64,000 bases of DNA from Sphingobium sp. 15-1 (GTDB taxonomy: Bacteria; Pseudomonadota; Alphaproteobacteria; Sphingomonadales; Sphingomonadaceae), in the NCBI RefSeq assembly GCF_013375535.1, contig NZ_JABXJG010000002.1, positions 372,001 through 436,000 of the forward strand, read 5' to 3'. This document shows, piece by piece, positions 17,723-25,432 of this stretch. Made by a program: the position numbers and the translations under genes. The notes under the pieces were generated by a model, which worked only from the letters and a program-made list of their open reading frames with translations, had not been told where the DNA came from and did no database searches. The first letter of the stretch is position 1, and every line of letters starts with the position of its first letter.

Positions 17723-18562
17723 TCAGGAACCGAAGAAGAAATTCTGGATCAGCGCCATGAACTCGCGCGGCCGCTCGATCTGGACCCAATGGCCGCAGCG
17801 CCCGAAAACATGAACCTCGGCGCGCGGCACGATCATCGCCGCCCTGATGCTGACATCCACCGGCACCATCCGGTCTTCCCGGCCGTGGATCATCAGCATC
17901 TCGCATTCCAGCCGGGATAGCTGGTCGGCCGTGGGCGCCAGCGCGTCGATCCAGCGCTGCCTGGGCGCGGGGAACATGGACCGGAAAGCCGCCTGGTATT
18001 CCGGCCGCATCGTCGCTTCGTAGCGCGCCTGAACCAGCTCTTCCGTAATGATGCTCTTGTCGTAGGGAAAGACCTCCAGCAATTCCCGCATCATCTCGAG
18101 CGACGGTTCATATCCCCAGCCCAAACGGTCCAGATCCGGCAGAATATCGTGGGAGAGCAGATTGGCGCCCATCATCGCCAGGCGGTGCGCGCGTTCCGGA
18201 TAGCGGCTGGCGAATTGCGTGGAGAGCGTGCCGCCGAATGAATTGCCGACGAAGGAAACCTTGTCCAGATTCAACGCGTCGAGAAAGGCGACGAGATGAT
18301 CCAGCCAATAATCGATCGTGTAATGGGCGGATGGATCGAGTTCCGTGAAGCCGAATCCGGGAACATCATAGGCAATCACGCGTGCGCGCTTCGCAAGCTG
18401 GGGTATGGTCAGACGCCAATTGGCCCATGCGCTGACACCGGCTCCGGAACCGTGGATGAGAACGATCGGCTCCCCTTCGCCATGATCATGATAATTGGTC
18501 TTGAGCCCCATCGCTTCGATCGACGATCCGATTTCAGCGATTTCTATCCCCTCCTGCTCCAT
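17723..18562 (-). CDS. Alpha/beta hydrolase, meta-cleavage product (C-C bond) hydrolase type
   Basis: A 279-residue alpha/beta hydrolase. The catalytic triad is visible as Ser108 (GNSFGG), Asp230 (GREDRMVPVD) and His258 (GRCGHWVQIE), with the oxyanion segment IHGSGAGVSAW typical of BphD/XylF/TodF hydrolases. Those enzymes cut the ring-fission product into a 2-hydroxypentadienoate and an acid, which fits the dioxygenase, hydratase and aldolase genes here. The ATG at 18562 has GAGGAG 5 nt ahead; the frame is open further but lacks a ribosome-binding site. Its promoter (18662-18690) resembles the one of the hydroxylase operon immediately downstream. Confidence 0.88.
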   Translation of the reverse strand: MEQEGIEIAEIGSSIEAMGLKTNYHDHGEGEPIVLIHGSGAGVSAWANWRLTIPQLAKRARVIAYDVPGFGFTELDPSAHYTIDYWLDHLVAFLDALNLDKVSFVGNSFGGTLSTQFASRYPERAHRLAMMGANLLSHDILPDLDRLGWGYEPSLEMMRELLEVFPYDKSIITEELVQARYEATMRPEYQAAFRSMFPAPRQRWIDALAPTADQLSRLECEMLMIHGREDRMVPVDVSIRAAMIVPRAEVHVFGRCGHWVQIERPREFMALIQNFFFGS

Positions 18563-18661
18563 TTCCGCTCCTCTGGCTATTGAGAGACATCGCCGCCCGC
18601 CACCGGCGCCGCGAGCGCCATGGTCTTCGAACGGCATCATGTCTCAAATTATCTGTAACGA

Positions 18662-18690
18662 TCCATACATTCATCGTGAAGCCATGTCAA
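18662..18690 (-). promoter_or_regulatory. Promoter of the ring-fission-product hydrolase gene
   Basis: On the minus strand TTGACA (plus 18685-18690) and TATGGA (plus 18662-18667) are 17 bp apart. An inverted repeat, ACGAT-N10-ATCGT, covers the region. The surrounding TTGACAT and CACGAT-AATGTA strings also occur in the hydroxylase promoter at 17647-17674, pointing to shared control. Confidence 0.5.
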
Positions 18691-19194
18691 CGATGCCGCT
18701 GGCCGCATGCCAACCATCGGGAAATGCCGCCGCAGCACCGCCATCGATCAACGGCAGTATATATTTAACTTACTGATATATATGTATTTAATATTGGTGT
18801 TTTAAGGGTATTTCCTGTAGGGTGGGACGAACCATATATCCAACCGCGATTGGCTTGCATGCCGAATCGCCAGGAAATTTCTGGATCGAACATTTCAGTA
18901 GTTCCAGTAGCGCTGGCAGCCCCAGGAAATCGGGGCGGCCAATCCATCGTGCAGCCGCGCCTGCCGCTAAGGTCTTCGCCTCATCCATTGTCGGAAGAAG
19001 CGGCCCATGCATGCATGAAATCGGCAACACCGCGATGAAGGCGCTGCTTTTAAGAGGATGAGGTTGGCCGCCAAAGTTGCGGGTTCCCAGACCGTCGCAG
19101 GGCCTTCATGGCCCAGCCGCTAGGCGTCAAGAAAGAGAGAGCGCTCGCTCTGAGGGGCGCTTCCCGCGCCGAGGGGCTTCGTCATGACGTTCTT
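18691..19194. other. Gene-free stretch with an AT-rich island
   Basis: No convincing gene is seen on either strand; short frames here have no family resemblance. An AT-rich island at about 18757-18815 (runs of TATATAT and TTTAAT) stands out sharply from the GC-rich surroundings. Such islands are often promoter or nucleoid-protein targets, or scars of past insertion; which of these applies here is not visible. Confidence 0.4.
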
Positions 19195-19237
19195 GGATGC
19201 GGTCCGCATCCTGCCTTTTTCGAATGGCAGGATGCGG
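19195..19237 (-). terminator. Overlapping hairpins downstream of dioxygenase C
   Basis: GCATCCTGCC (19206-19215) pairs perfectly with GGCAGGATGC (19226-19235) in a strong 10-bp hairpin, 14 nt after the stop of the minus-strand dioxygenase gene. A second copy of GGATGCGG at 19195-19202 can pair with the same middle arm, so two mutually exclusive structures are possible. Termination is the likely role. Confidence 0.55.
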
Positions 19238-19250
19238 GCCGTCGCCCCAT

Positions 19251-20237
19251 TCAATGATCGTGCCCGCTTTCCTCAATGCCGGTGATATAGCGGAAATTCC
19301 ACGACGGCTCCCGCATCAGGAAGGGCGGCAGGTCGTGAACGAAATGGGCATAGGCGAATAACGGATTGGTCCATTCGCGCGGTACCCAATTGTCGTCGAC
19401 ATAATCGGAGTCCGCACCGAATTCCGCTTCGCCGCCGGCAGGACAGGGGAAATAATAGAAGAGGGCGGAATCGACGCGGTGCCGGCCAAGGCCCTGATCC
19501 GACGGTTCCCAACCCTTGCGGGCCATGTTGTTGACCGCGATCATGATCTCATCCAGATCCTCCAGCGCGAAATTGGCGTGATGGAAGCGGAGATTGCCGT
19601 CGACCCCCGGAAAGGGCGCATTGGCGTTCAACAACAGGATATTATGGTGATTGTTCGTGCCATCGGCGCGCAGATAATTGCCGAAACCCACCTGGCGGTC
19701 CGTCAGCCGGAAATTCAATATGTCGACCATGAACTGATATACGGAATCATAGTCAGGCACAGCAAAGACGACATGGGTGATGAGCCGGGGAACAGCCTGG
19801 AACCGCCAGCGGCGCGGCCGGTTGAGCCGTTCCACGCGGCCGGGAGCGTTGGCCAGGTCGGGCGCGCAGACCACGGCACGCGGCGTCCAGGCCCGAAGCG
19901 CCATCGGAACGCCGAACGGCGTCACGAAACGTGCAAACTCGCCATCGCGCCGGACAGGGACGACCTGCTCCACCCGCGCACAGAGGCGGTCGAGCGCCGC
20001 CGGACTGTCGACGCCCCACACGACCTCCTGCACGCCCTGGTCCACCACTCGTCCCCCTTGCGGAAGGGCGGGATGGCCGAGCGGGAGGAGGACGACGCGC
20101 GCGCCGTTCGCCAGCTCGAAATGGACGGCATCGCCCTCCACCCCCAACTCGCGAAGCCCGAAATCCCGGAAGAAACGCGCCGACTTCTCAATGTCGTCCA
20201 CGCCATAGACCAGGCGTTCAATGCCGATGATCGCCAT
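19251..20237 (-). CDS. Extradiol-dioxygenase-like VOC protein (copy C)
   Basis: A 328-residue two-domain VOC protein. The likely metal ligands are His155 (LITHVVFAVPD), His220 (RFHHANFAL) and Glu272 (GGEAEFGADSD), with His198 (TNNHHNILLL) as possible acid-base residue; all are kept, so it should bind iron. The N-terminal module is more diverged than in copies A and B. It has its own GAGAGG ribosome-binding site and lies after a 113-bp gap that carries a GATACC motif, so it may have its own promoter or be the last gene of the SDR operon upstream. The substrate is unknown; a catecholic compound is expected. Confidence 0.85.
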   Translation of the reverse strand: MAIIGIERLVYGVDDIEKSARFFRDFGLRELGVEGDAVHFELANGARVVLLPLGHPALPQGGRVVDQGVQEVVWGVDSPAALDRLCARVEQVVPVRRDGEFARFVTPFGVPMALRAWTPRAVVCAPDLANAPGRVERLNRPRRWRFQAVPRLITHVVFAVPDYDSVYQFMVDILNFRLTDRQVGFGNYLRADGTNNHHNILLLNANAPFPGVDGNLRFHHANFALEDLDEIMIAVNNMARKGWEPSDQGLGRHRVDSALFYYFPCPAGGEAEFGADSDYVDDNWVPREWTNPLFAYAHFVHDLPPFLMREPSWNFRYITGIEESGHDH

Positions 20238-20317
20238 ATTATACCTCTCCAGCCTTGTCGTTTCGGTGCCCTTGTCGGGATAGACTTGGGGATGGCGCCG
20301 GAGAAATTATTTGGATT

Positions 20318-20350
20318 GATACCGCCAATAGCCGGGGAGGATATTCCCCG
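20318..20350. promoter_or_regulatory. GATACC-CCAATAGCC motif plus small hairpin
   Basis: GATACCGCCAATAGCCGG at 20318-20335 is nearly identical to a site at 25396-25413. It overlaps a 6-bp hairpin, CGGGGA-N6-TCCCCG (20333-20350), directly downstream of the SDR stop codon. The first element lies about 80-100 nt upstream of dioxygenase C and could be an activator site; the hairpin could end the SDR transcript. Confidence 0.45.
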
Positions 20351-21145
20351 TCATGCGGTCGCCACGTCTCCCGGCCCGCCATAAGCGAGCCATCCGCCGT
20401 CGACCGGCAGGTTCACGCCCGTGATATAGCCGCTCAGATCCGACAGCAGATAAGCGGCCGCGAACGCCACATCCTGCACGCTGCCGATGCGGCCCATGGG
20501 CGTCCGCCTCTCCAGCCTATCGATGTCGATCTTTCCTTCCCGCGACAGGCGCTCGATCATCGGGGTGTTGATGTAGGTCGGCGCGATGGCGTTAACGCGC
20601 ACATCATGGATCGCCCATTCGCAGGTCAGCGTGCGGGCAAGCTGCGCGATGGCGGCCTTTGCGGGACCATAGGCATGGCGGCGCGGTATGCCGTTCACGC
20701 CATTGACCGACGACACGAGCACGATCGATCCGGAACCCTGCGCGACCATGACCCGGCCCGCCGCCCGCGCCACCAGAAAACTGCCGCGCACATGCACATC
20801 GACGGTGCGCTGCCATGCATCGACATCCACCTCCAGCGCGGGCTGGACCGGATCGGCAATGCCCGCGCTGTTGAATGCGCCGTCCAGGCCGCCAAGGACA
20901 TCCACGGTCTGGTCGACGCAGGCGGTGCACTGCGCCTCCTCCATCACGTCCAGGGCGATGCGCCGTTCGGCGGGCAGGTCGGGCCACGCTTCGGCCAGCG
21001 CGGCGGCGTTGAGGTCGGAAACGACCACCTGCGCCCCGAAGGCTTCGAAGGTCTTCGCCGCGCCAAAGCCGATGCCGCTGCCCGCCCCGGTGACGAGGAT
21101 GCGCTTACCGGCCAGCAGCGGCAGGGTCGCCACGCCCGCGCTCAC
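20351..21145 (-). CDS. Short-chain dehydrogenase/reductase (SDR)
   Basis: A 264-residue classical SDR: NAD(P)-binding VTGAGSGIGFG (about residues 17-27), NSAG, SSVNGVNG with the catalytic Ser, YGPAKAA (Tyr-x3-Lys) and the C-terminal ITGVNLPVDGGWLAYGG. An Asp (VVSDLN) at the end of beta-2 favours NAD. The GTG start at 21145 overlaps the stop codon of the SMP-30 gene (GTGA), giving coupling; longer frames run through that gene. Within the operon it would oxidise a secondary alcohol or reduce a ketone; the substrate is unknown. Confidence 0.88.
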   Translation of the reverse strand: MSAGVATLPLLAGKRILVTGAGSGIGFGAAKTFEAFGAQVVVSDLNAAALAEAWPDLPAERRIALDVMEEAQCTACVDQTVDVLGGLDGAFNSAGIADPVQPALEVDVDAWQRTVDVHVRGSFLVARAAGRVMVAQGSGSIVLVSSVNGVNGIPRRHAYGPAKAAIAQLARTLTCEWAIHDVRVNAIAPTYINTPMIERLSREGKIDIDRLERRTPMGRIGSVQDVAFAAAYLLSDLSGYITGVNLPVDGGWLAYGGPGDVATA

Positions 21146-22179
21146 CAATGCACCATGGGCAGGCCGGCGACCGGGCTGGCAAAGGCGGGGATGTTGGTGC
21201 TGCGCAGGCCGCCCAGATAGACCGTCATCAAATCCTCCCCGCCAAAGGTGATGCTGGCAAGCCAGGGGCAGATGGCGCCGCCCGATTGCATCAAAATATC
21301 GAACGGCACGGGATCGCCGGTGGCGAAGGCCGCCTCCAGCGCCTGCGTGCCCTGCGGATCGCCGTCGTCCAGCAGTTCCAGCGCCTCCCCCTCCGGCGTG
21401 ATCGCGACCAGTCGATCGGCAAAGATCATCGTCGCCCAGAGATTGCCGTAAGCATCGAAGGCGATGCCGTCGATCAGCCCGTTGCCAAGCGAAGACGGCC
21501 CATAGACCTCCCGCCCCGTCAGCGATCCGTCGGGCTGCACGCGGAAACGCGTCACGCGCTTGGCCGTCGTCTCCGCGACATAGAGCCACTCCTCCTTCGC
21601 ATCGAAGCGGATTTCATTGGTGAAATGCAGGCCGTCCGCCACGATCCGCGCGCCCCTGTCGTCGAGCAGGATGATGCATCCGTCGTCCAGCCCCGTGCGG
21701 ATGGCGGCGCTCCACGGATTGATCATCGTGGAGATGGTGATCCAGATGCGTCCTTTGCTGTCGCGCAGCACGAAATTGACCTTGCCGAGCGGCCTGCCGT
21801 CAATCTCTTCCAGCAGGATGCGGGTCTCCCCGCTCCGCGTCATGCGCTCCAGCCGGTCGGTGCCGAAATTGGAGATGAGGATGTCGCCATTGGCCGCAAA
21901 GGCGAGGCCGTTGGGCAGGGTTCCCGTCAACAGGCTGTCGGCAGCCGAAGCCGACAGGTCGAAATGCGGATCGGCGGTCTGGGCGATCAGCCTTTGCGAA
22001 CCGTCGGGCGCGATGCGCATGACGCCGCCCCGCGCATCGGCGCTCCAGAGCGTGCCGTCGCGCTCCGCCAATATGCATTCGGGCCGCTGCAAATCCTGGC
22101 CGATGAAGCGGATCGACGCGGGATCGACGCGAAAGCCCTTCAGCGGATTGGGGCCGGGGGCCTGCCTGATGAGGGTCAT
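21142..22179 (-). CDS. SMP-30/gluconolactonase-family protein
   Basis: A 345-residue six-bladed beta-propeller of the SMP-30/gluconolactonase/LRE family. Repeated blade signatures are seen: RPECILAERDGTLWSADARGG, PNGLAFAANGDILISNFGTD, LHFTNEIRFDAKEEWLYVAET and GLIDGIAFDAYGNLWATMI. The conserved Glu, Asn and Asp metal ligands sit in these strands. Such proteins hydrolyse lactones. The ATG overlaps the stop of the upstream hydrolase gene (ATGA). In this operon it could open a lactone formed from a ring-cleavage product (inference). Confidence 0.85.
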   Translation of the reverse strand: MTLIRQAPGPNPLKGFRVDPASIRFIGQDLQRPECILAERDGTLWSADARGGVMRIAPDGSQRLIAQTADPHFDLSASAADSLLTGTLPNGLAFAANGDILISNFGTDRLERMTRSGETRILLEEIDGRPLGKVNFVLRDSKGRIWITISTMINPWSAAIRTGLDDGCIILLDDRGARIVADGLHFTNEIRFDAKEEWLYVAETTAKRVTRFRVQPDGSLTGREVYGPSSLGNGLIDGIAFDAYGNLWATMIFADRLVAITPEGEALELLDDGDPQGTQALEAAFATGDPVPFDILMQSGGAICPWLASITFGGEDLMTVYLGGLRSTNIPAFASPVAGLPMVHW

Positions 22180-23330
22180 GCCGCCTCCATTTTCGCGAAA
22201 CGGTCGGCAAGCCAGTCACCGATATAATTTTGCACCGGCTCCATATTGTCGGCGCCGCAATGTTCGATGCCGCCTTCCCGCTCGGTGAAGATCTTCAACT
22301 CGCGGTCGGGGCTGTTGATGGCCTGATCATAACTCATATGGGCATATTTGACGGGTATCTGCCGGTCGTTGCCGCCATGCGTCACCAGGAAGGGGACGCG
22401 GATATTCTGAAGATGACCGTTCAGGTTCACCTTCTCCATCAGCGTCATGAAGCTGTCCATGTCGGGCTGACCCCAGACCCACATGACATGGTCCCAATAA
22501 TGCGGCACCGGCATGTCGCCCTCGCGGGCCAGCCGCGCTTTCTGATGCCCGCCCCAGTCATGATTGCCGCCCCATACCGCCCCGATCGCGAAGCGCGGTT
22601 CATAGGCCAGAGCGCGCGGTGCATAATAGCCGCCCATCGACCAGCCCATCATACCGATCCGCTTGGGATCGACATCGGCGCGGGTCTCCAGATAGTCCAC
22701 CGCCGCCCGCGCCCAGCGTTCGGTGTCGTGAACGGCGGGCAGGCCGTTCAGCCGCAGCGCCTCGCCCACGCCAGGCTGGTCGATCACCAGGGTCGAAATG
22801 CCCCGCTTCGCGAACCGGTCGCGCAGGGTGAGCATCACCATCTCCTTGGTGCTGTCGAGACCGTTGCAAAAGATCATGCATGGGCGCGGTCCTTCGCCGC
22901 GGCCCGGCACGAAAATGGCGGAAAGGCTGGACCCCTCATAGGGAAATTCGACGCGGCCCGCGCCCAGGTCGCTGGTCGCGTAGAAACGCTCCATCGTCTC
23001 CAGCAGCCGCGCATACATCGCCTTGCGGGGCGCGAAATCCCGGCTCTGCATGCGCTCCGCCGTTATGTAATAGGCGGCGGCGCGGGCATATTTCTCCGCC
23101 GCGCTGAACGGATGGCCCGCAGCCTCGCTCTCCGCCGCCAGCGTGCGGACGCGGTCGGCAAGCTCCCCCCAGGCTTCGAAAAAGGCTTCCGTCCCCTGGT
23201 CCGCATCCGTGCTTGCGACCGCCCGGACCCGGTCGTTCGCCGGGTCGATCTCTCCCATCACGCCGCCCATGTTCAGGCAGATGTTGACGGACAGATTCCA
23301 GACATAATTGCCGGGAAACGCTTCATACAT
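22176..23330 (-). CDS. Alpha/beta hydrolase related to 2,6-dihydroxypseudooxynicotine hydrolase
   Basis: A 384-residue hydrolase with a helical N-terminal region (about 1-125) and an alpha/beta-hydrolase domain. Likely triad: Ser231 (GWSMGG), Asp322 (THGGNDRQIP), His357 (EGGIEHCGAD). The N-terminal FSAAEKYARAAAYYITAERM helix and the FCNGLDSTKEM oxyanion segment resemble the 2,6-dihydroxypseudooxynicotine hydrolase group, which cleaves a carbon-carbon bond next to a ketone, and the related FrsA-like esterases. It stands between a BKACE gene and a lactonase gene, so C-C cleavage of a beta-diketone-like intermediate is a reasonable guess. Confidence 0.82.
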   Translation of the reverse strand: MYEAFPGNYVWNLSVNICLNMGGVMGEIDPANDRVRAVASTDADQGTEAFFEAWGELADRVRTLAAESEAAGHPFSAAEKYARAAAYYITAERMQSRDFAPRKAMYARLLETMERFYATSDLGAGRVEFPYEGSSLSAIFVPGRGEGPRPCMIFCNGLDSTKEMVMLTLRDRFAKRGISTLVIDQPGVGEALRLNGLPAVHDTERWARAAVDYLETRADVDPKRIGMMGWSMGGYYAPRALAYEPRFAIGAVWGGNHDWGGHQKARLAREGDMPVPHYWDHVMWVWGQPDMDSFMTLMEKVNLNGHLQNIRVPFLVTHGGNDRQIPVKYAHMSYDQAINSPDRELKIFTEREGGIEHCGADNMEPVQNYIGDWLADRFAKMEAA

Positions 23331-23355
23331 CCCTTGATGCTCCTTCTTGCGGCGA

Positions 23356-24288
23356 TCAGAATTCGACGCGGTCGCCGCCCTTCAGGCCCAGCATCTCGCG
23401 CGCTGCCGCAGGCGTGGCGGGGTCATGCCCCATTTCCTTCAGGATGCGGACGATCTTCCCCACCTGCTGCGCGTTCGACGCCGCCAGCACGCCGCGCTCG
23501 ATGAACAAACTGTCCTCCAGGCCGACCCGCACATGGCCGCCCATCAGCGCCGCTTGCGTCAGAAACGGCATCTGGTGCCTGCCCGCCGCCAGCACCGACC
23601 ATTGATAGGTGCCGCGCCCGAACAGCCGGTCCGCCGTTTCCTTCATGACGAAGAGATTTTCGAGATCGGCGCCGACCCCGCCCAATATGCCGAAGATCAT
23701 CTGGATGAAGAACGGCGCCTTCACCAGTCCCCGGTCGACGAAATGCGCCAGATTGTAGAGATGGCCAAGATCGTAGCATTCATGCTCGAACTTCGTGCCC
23801 GCCTCCGACATGGTGCAAAGTATCTTCTCGATGTCGCGGAAGGTGTTTCGGAAGATATAGTCGTCCGAATGGACGACATAATCCTTCTCCCAACCATGTT
23901 TCCAGCTTTCGATCCGCTTGGCGGCGGGGAAGAAGGCGAAATTCATCGACCCCATGTTGAGCGAACACAGCTCCGGCTTGAACCGGATGGCGGCGGCGAG
24001 CCGCTCCTCCACCGGCATCGTCGCCGCGCCGCCGGTGGTGATGTTGATGATGGCGTCGGTGCGCTGGCGAATGACCGGCAGGAAGCGGCCATAGACATCG
24101 GGATCGCCGGTAGGGCGGCCATCCTCCGGAATGCGGGCGTGGAGATGCAGGATCGCCGCTCCTGCCTCGGCCGCCTCGATCGACTGGGCCGCGATCTCCT
24201 CCGGCGTGACCGGCAGCGCATCCGACATGGTGGGCGTATGGGCCGACCCCGTTACCGCGCAACTGATGATGATCTTGCTCATTGTCAT
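23356..24288 (-). CDS. BKACE family (beta-keto acid cleavage enzyme, DUF849)
   Basis: A 310-residue TIM-barrel protein of the 3-keto-5-aminohexanoate cleavage enzyme family. The zinc-binding pair is His48/His50 (AILHLHAR), and further conserved strands are CSLNMGSMNFAFFP and GHVRVGLEDSLF, the last providing the Glu ligand. Family members join acetyl-CoA to a beta-keto acid and split it into acetoacetate plus a new acyl-CoA. The start overlaps the stop of the dehydrogenase gene upstream (ATGA). The pocket-defining residues that set the BKACE subgroup cannot be judged here, so the beta-keto substrate is open. Confidence 0.9.
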   Translation of the reverse strand: MTMSKIIISCAVTGSAHTPTMSDALPVTPEEIAAQSIEAAEAGAAILHLHARIPEDGRPTGDPDVYGRFLPVIRQRTDAIINITTGGAATMPVEERLAAAIRFKPELCSLNMGSMNFAFFPAAKRIESWKHGWEKDYVVHSDDYIFRNTFRDIEKILCTMSEAGTKFEHECYDLGHLYNLAHFVDRGLVKAPFFIQMIFGILGGVGADLENLFVMKETADRLFGRGTYQWSVLAAGRHQMPFLTQAALMGGHVRVGLEDSLFIERGVLAASNAQQVGKIVRILKEMGHDPATPAAAREMLGLKGGDRVEF

Positions 24289-25097
24289 TTGTCCTTTTCG
24301 ATGCGCGGAAGGATCTGGCTCAGCATCTGCTGCACCAGCGCGGCCGCGGGCAGCGCCACGTCGACCTGATGCCCCAGCGCGAGCGCCGCCTTGAGATCCT
24401 TGTGGAAAATCGGGGTAGCGCGGGGATGAAGATCGAGTTCGGGCCACATTTCGGCCGCCCTGCTCTGGGCGAAACCGCCGTGAAAGACCTCCAGCAGCAC
24501 ATCGCGGGAAACACCCGCGGCCTGACCGAGACGAAGGCCCTCCGCGACCGCCATCATGTTGACGCAGCATATGAGCTGATGCGCGATCTTGGCCGATGTC
24601 GCCGTGCCGACGCCGCCGGTCAGGGTGATGGTGGAGCCGGAAACCCGGAAGACCGGCAGGCATTGCTCCACTGCCTCGGCCGGGCCGCCCACCATGAAGG
24701 ACATGGTTTTTTCCTCCGCGCCCTTGGCGCTGCCGCTGACGGGCGCATCGACCAGGGCGATGCCGCGTTCCTTTGCGAGCGCGGCGGCTTTCTCCATCGT
24801 CTCGGGCAATATGGTGCTGTGAACGGCGACGATCTGTCCCTTGACGGCGGCACCGAAGACCCCGTCCGGGCCATCCAGCACCTCCATGACCTGTGCGTCA
24901 TCGACCACGCAGACGATGACGAGATCACTCTGCGCCGCCACTTCGGCAGGCGAGCGAGCCGCCACGGCGCCCTCCGCCGCCAGTTCGCGCACCGGCGCAT
25001 CCCACAGGTCATGGACCGCCAGCGGATAGCCCGCCGCCAGAATGTTGCGCGCCAGGGGCTTGCCCTGAAAACCGAGACCGATGAATCCGACCCGCAT
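24285..25097 (-). CDS. NAD(P)-dependent 3-hydroxyisobutyrate dehydrogenase-like enzyme (copy 1)
   Basis: A 270-residue beta-hydroxyacid dehydrogenase: Rossmann motif GFIGLGFQGKPLARN at the N-terminus, substrate-binding DAPVSGSAKGAEEKTMSFM near 120, and the catalytic Lys in GTATSAKIAHQL. The family oxidises short beta-hydroxy acids or reduces the corresponding semialdehydes. It is the first gene of a five-gene operon with almost every junction overlapping. The ATG at 25097 has a GGAAGAGGG ribosome-binding site. A close paralogue lies at 39681, also in a catabolic operon. It could make the beta-keto acid for the BKACE enzyme encoded next (inference). Confidence 0.87.
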   Translation of the reverse strand: MRVGFIGLGFQGKPLARNILAAGYPLAVHDLWDAPVRELAAEGAVAARSPAEVAAQSDLVIVCVVDDAQVMEVLDGPDGVFGAAVKGQIVAVHSTILPETMEKAAALAKERGIALVDAPVSGSAKGAEEKTMSFMVGGPAEAVEQCLPVFRVSGSTITLTGGVGTATSAKIAHQLICCVNMMAVAEGLRLGQAAGVSRDVLLEVFHGGFAQSRAAEMWPELDLHPRATPIFHKDLKAALALGHQVDVALPAAALVQQMLSQILPRIEKDK

Positions 25098-25432
25098 GAT
25101 CCCTCTTCCAAACTCCATTCGAGGATTGCGATCAAAAGAAGTTGCGGATCGTCCGGCGCCGGATACGCGGCGCGATTTGGCGACAGCCGCGATGGCGGCC
25201 CCCCCTTTGACGATCACCTCTCCCTTTCACATCCTGTCAGAGCCGGGCGCACCTTCGCAAAGCGGTGATGGCCGGCCCATAGTCAGTCGCAAAGGCTAAT
25301 GGCAGCATCCGGAGCTTTGAAATTTTTTTGCGCTATACCCATAATCGCCGCCAATTATGATGCGGCCGGGCGTGCGCCTCCGAATAGCCAGGGCGGATAC
25401 CGCCAATAGCCAGAAACGATTACTGGCCGCCG
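25098..25432. promoter_or_regulatory. Divergent control region between the HIBADH operon and the MFS gene
   Basis: A 335-bp non-coding interval between divergent genes. It holds CATAAT-N8-ATTATG (about 25340-25359), an inverted repeat; two direct AATAGCCAG repeats at 25383-25391 and 25405-25413, exactly 22 bp apart; and between them the palindrome GGCGG-ATA-CCGCC (25392-25404) containing GATACC. The arrangement suggests cooperative binding of a LysR-type activator on one DNA face; the LysR gene at 27095 is the nearest candidate. A run of seven T lies at about 25323. Confidence 0.6.

Noticed and set aside
18691..19194. Possible degraded gene or transposase in the gene-free gap
   Set aside because: No transposase motif or terminal inverted repeats with a target duplication could be seen; only short frames without similarity.
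23943..24221. Overlapping minus-strand frame within BKACE
   Set aside because: Arg/Ser-rich shadow of the BKACE gene with no ribosome-binding site.
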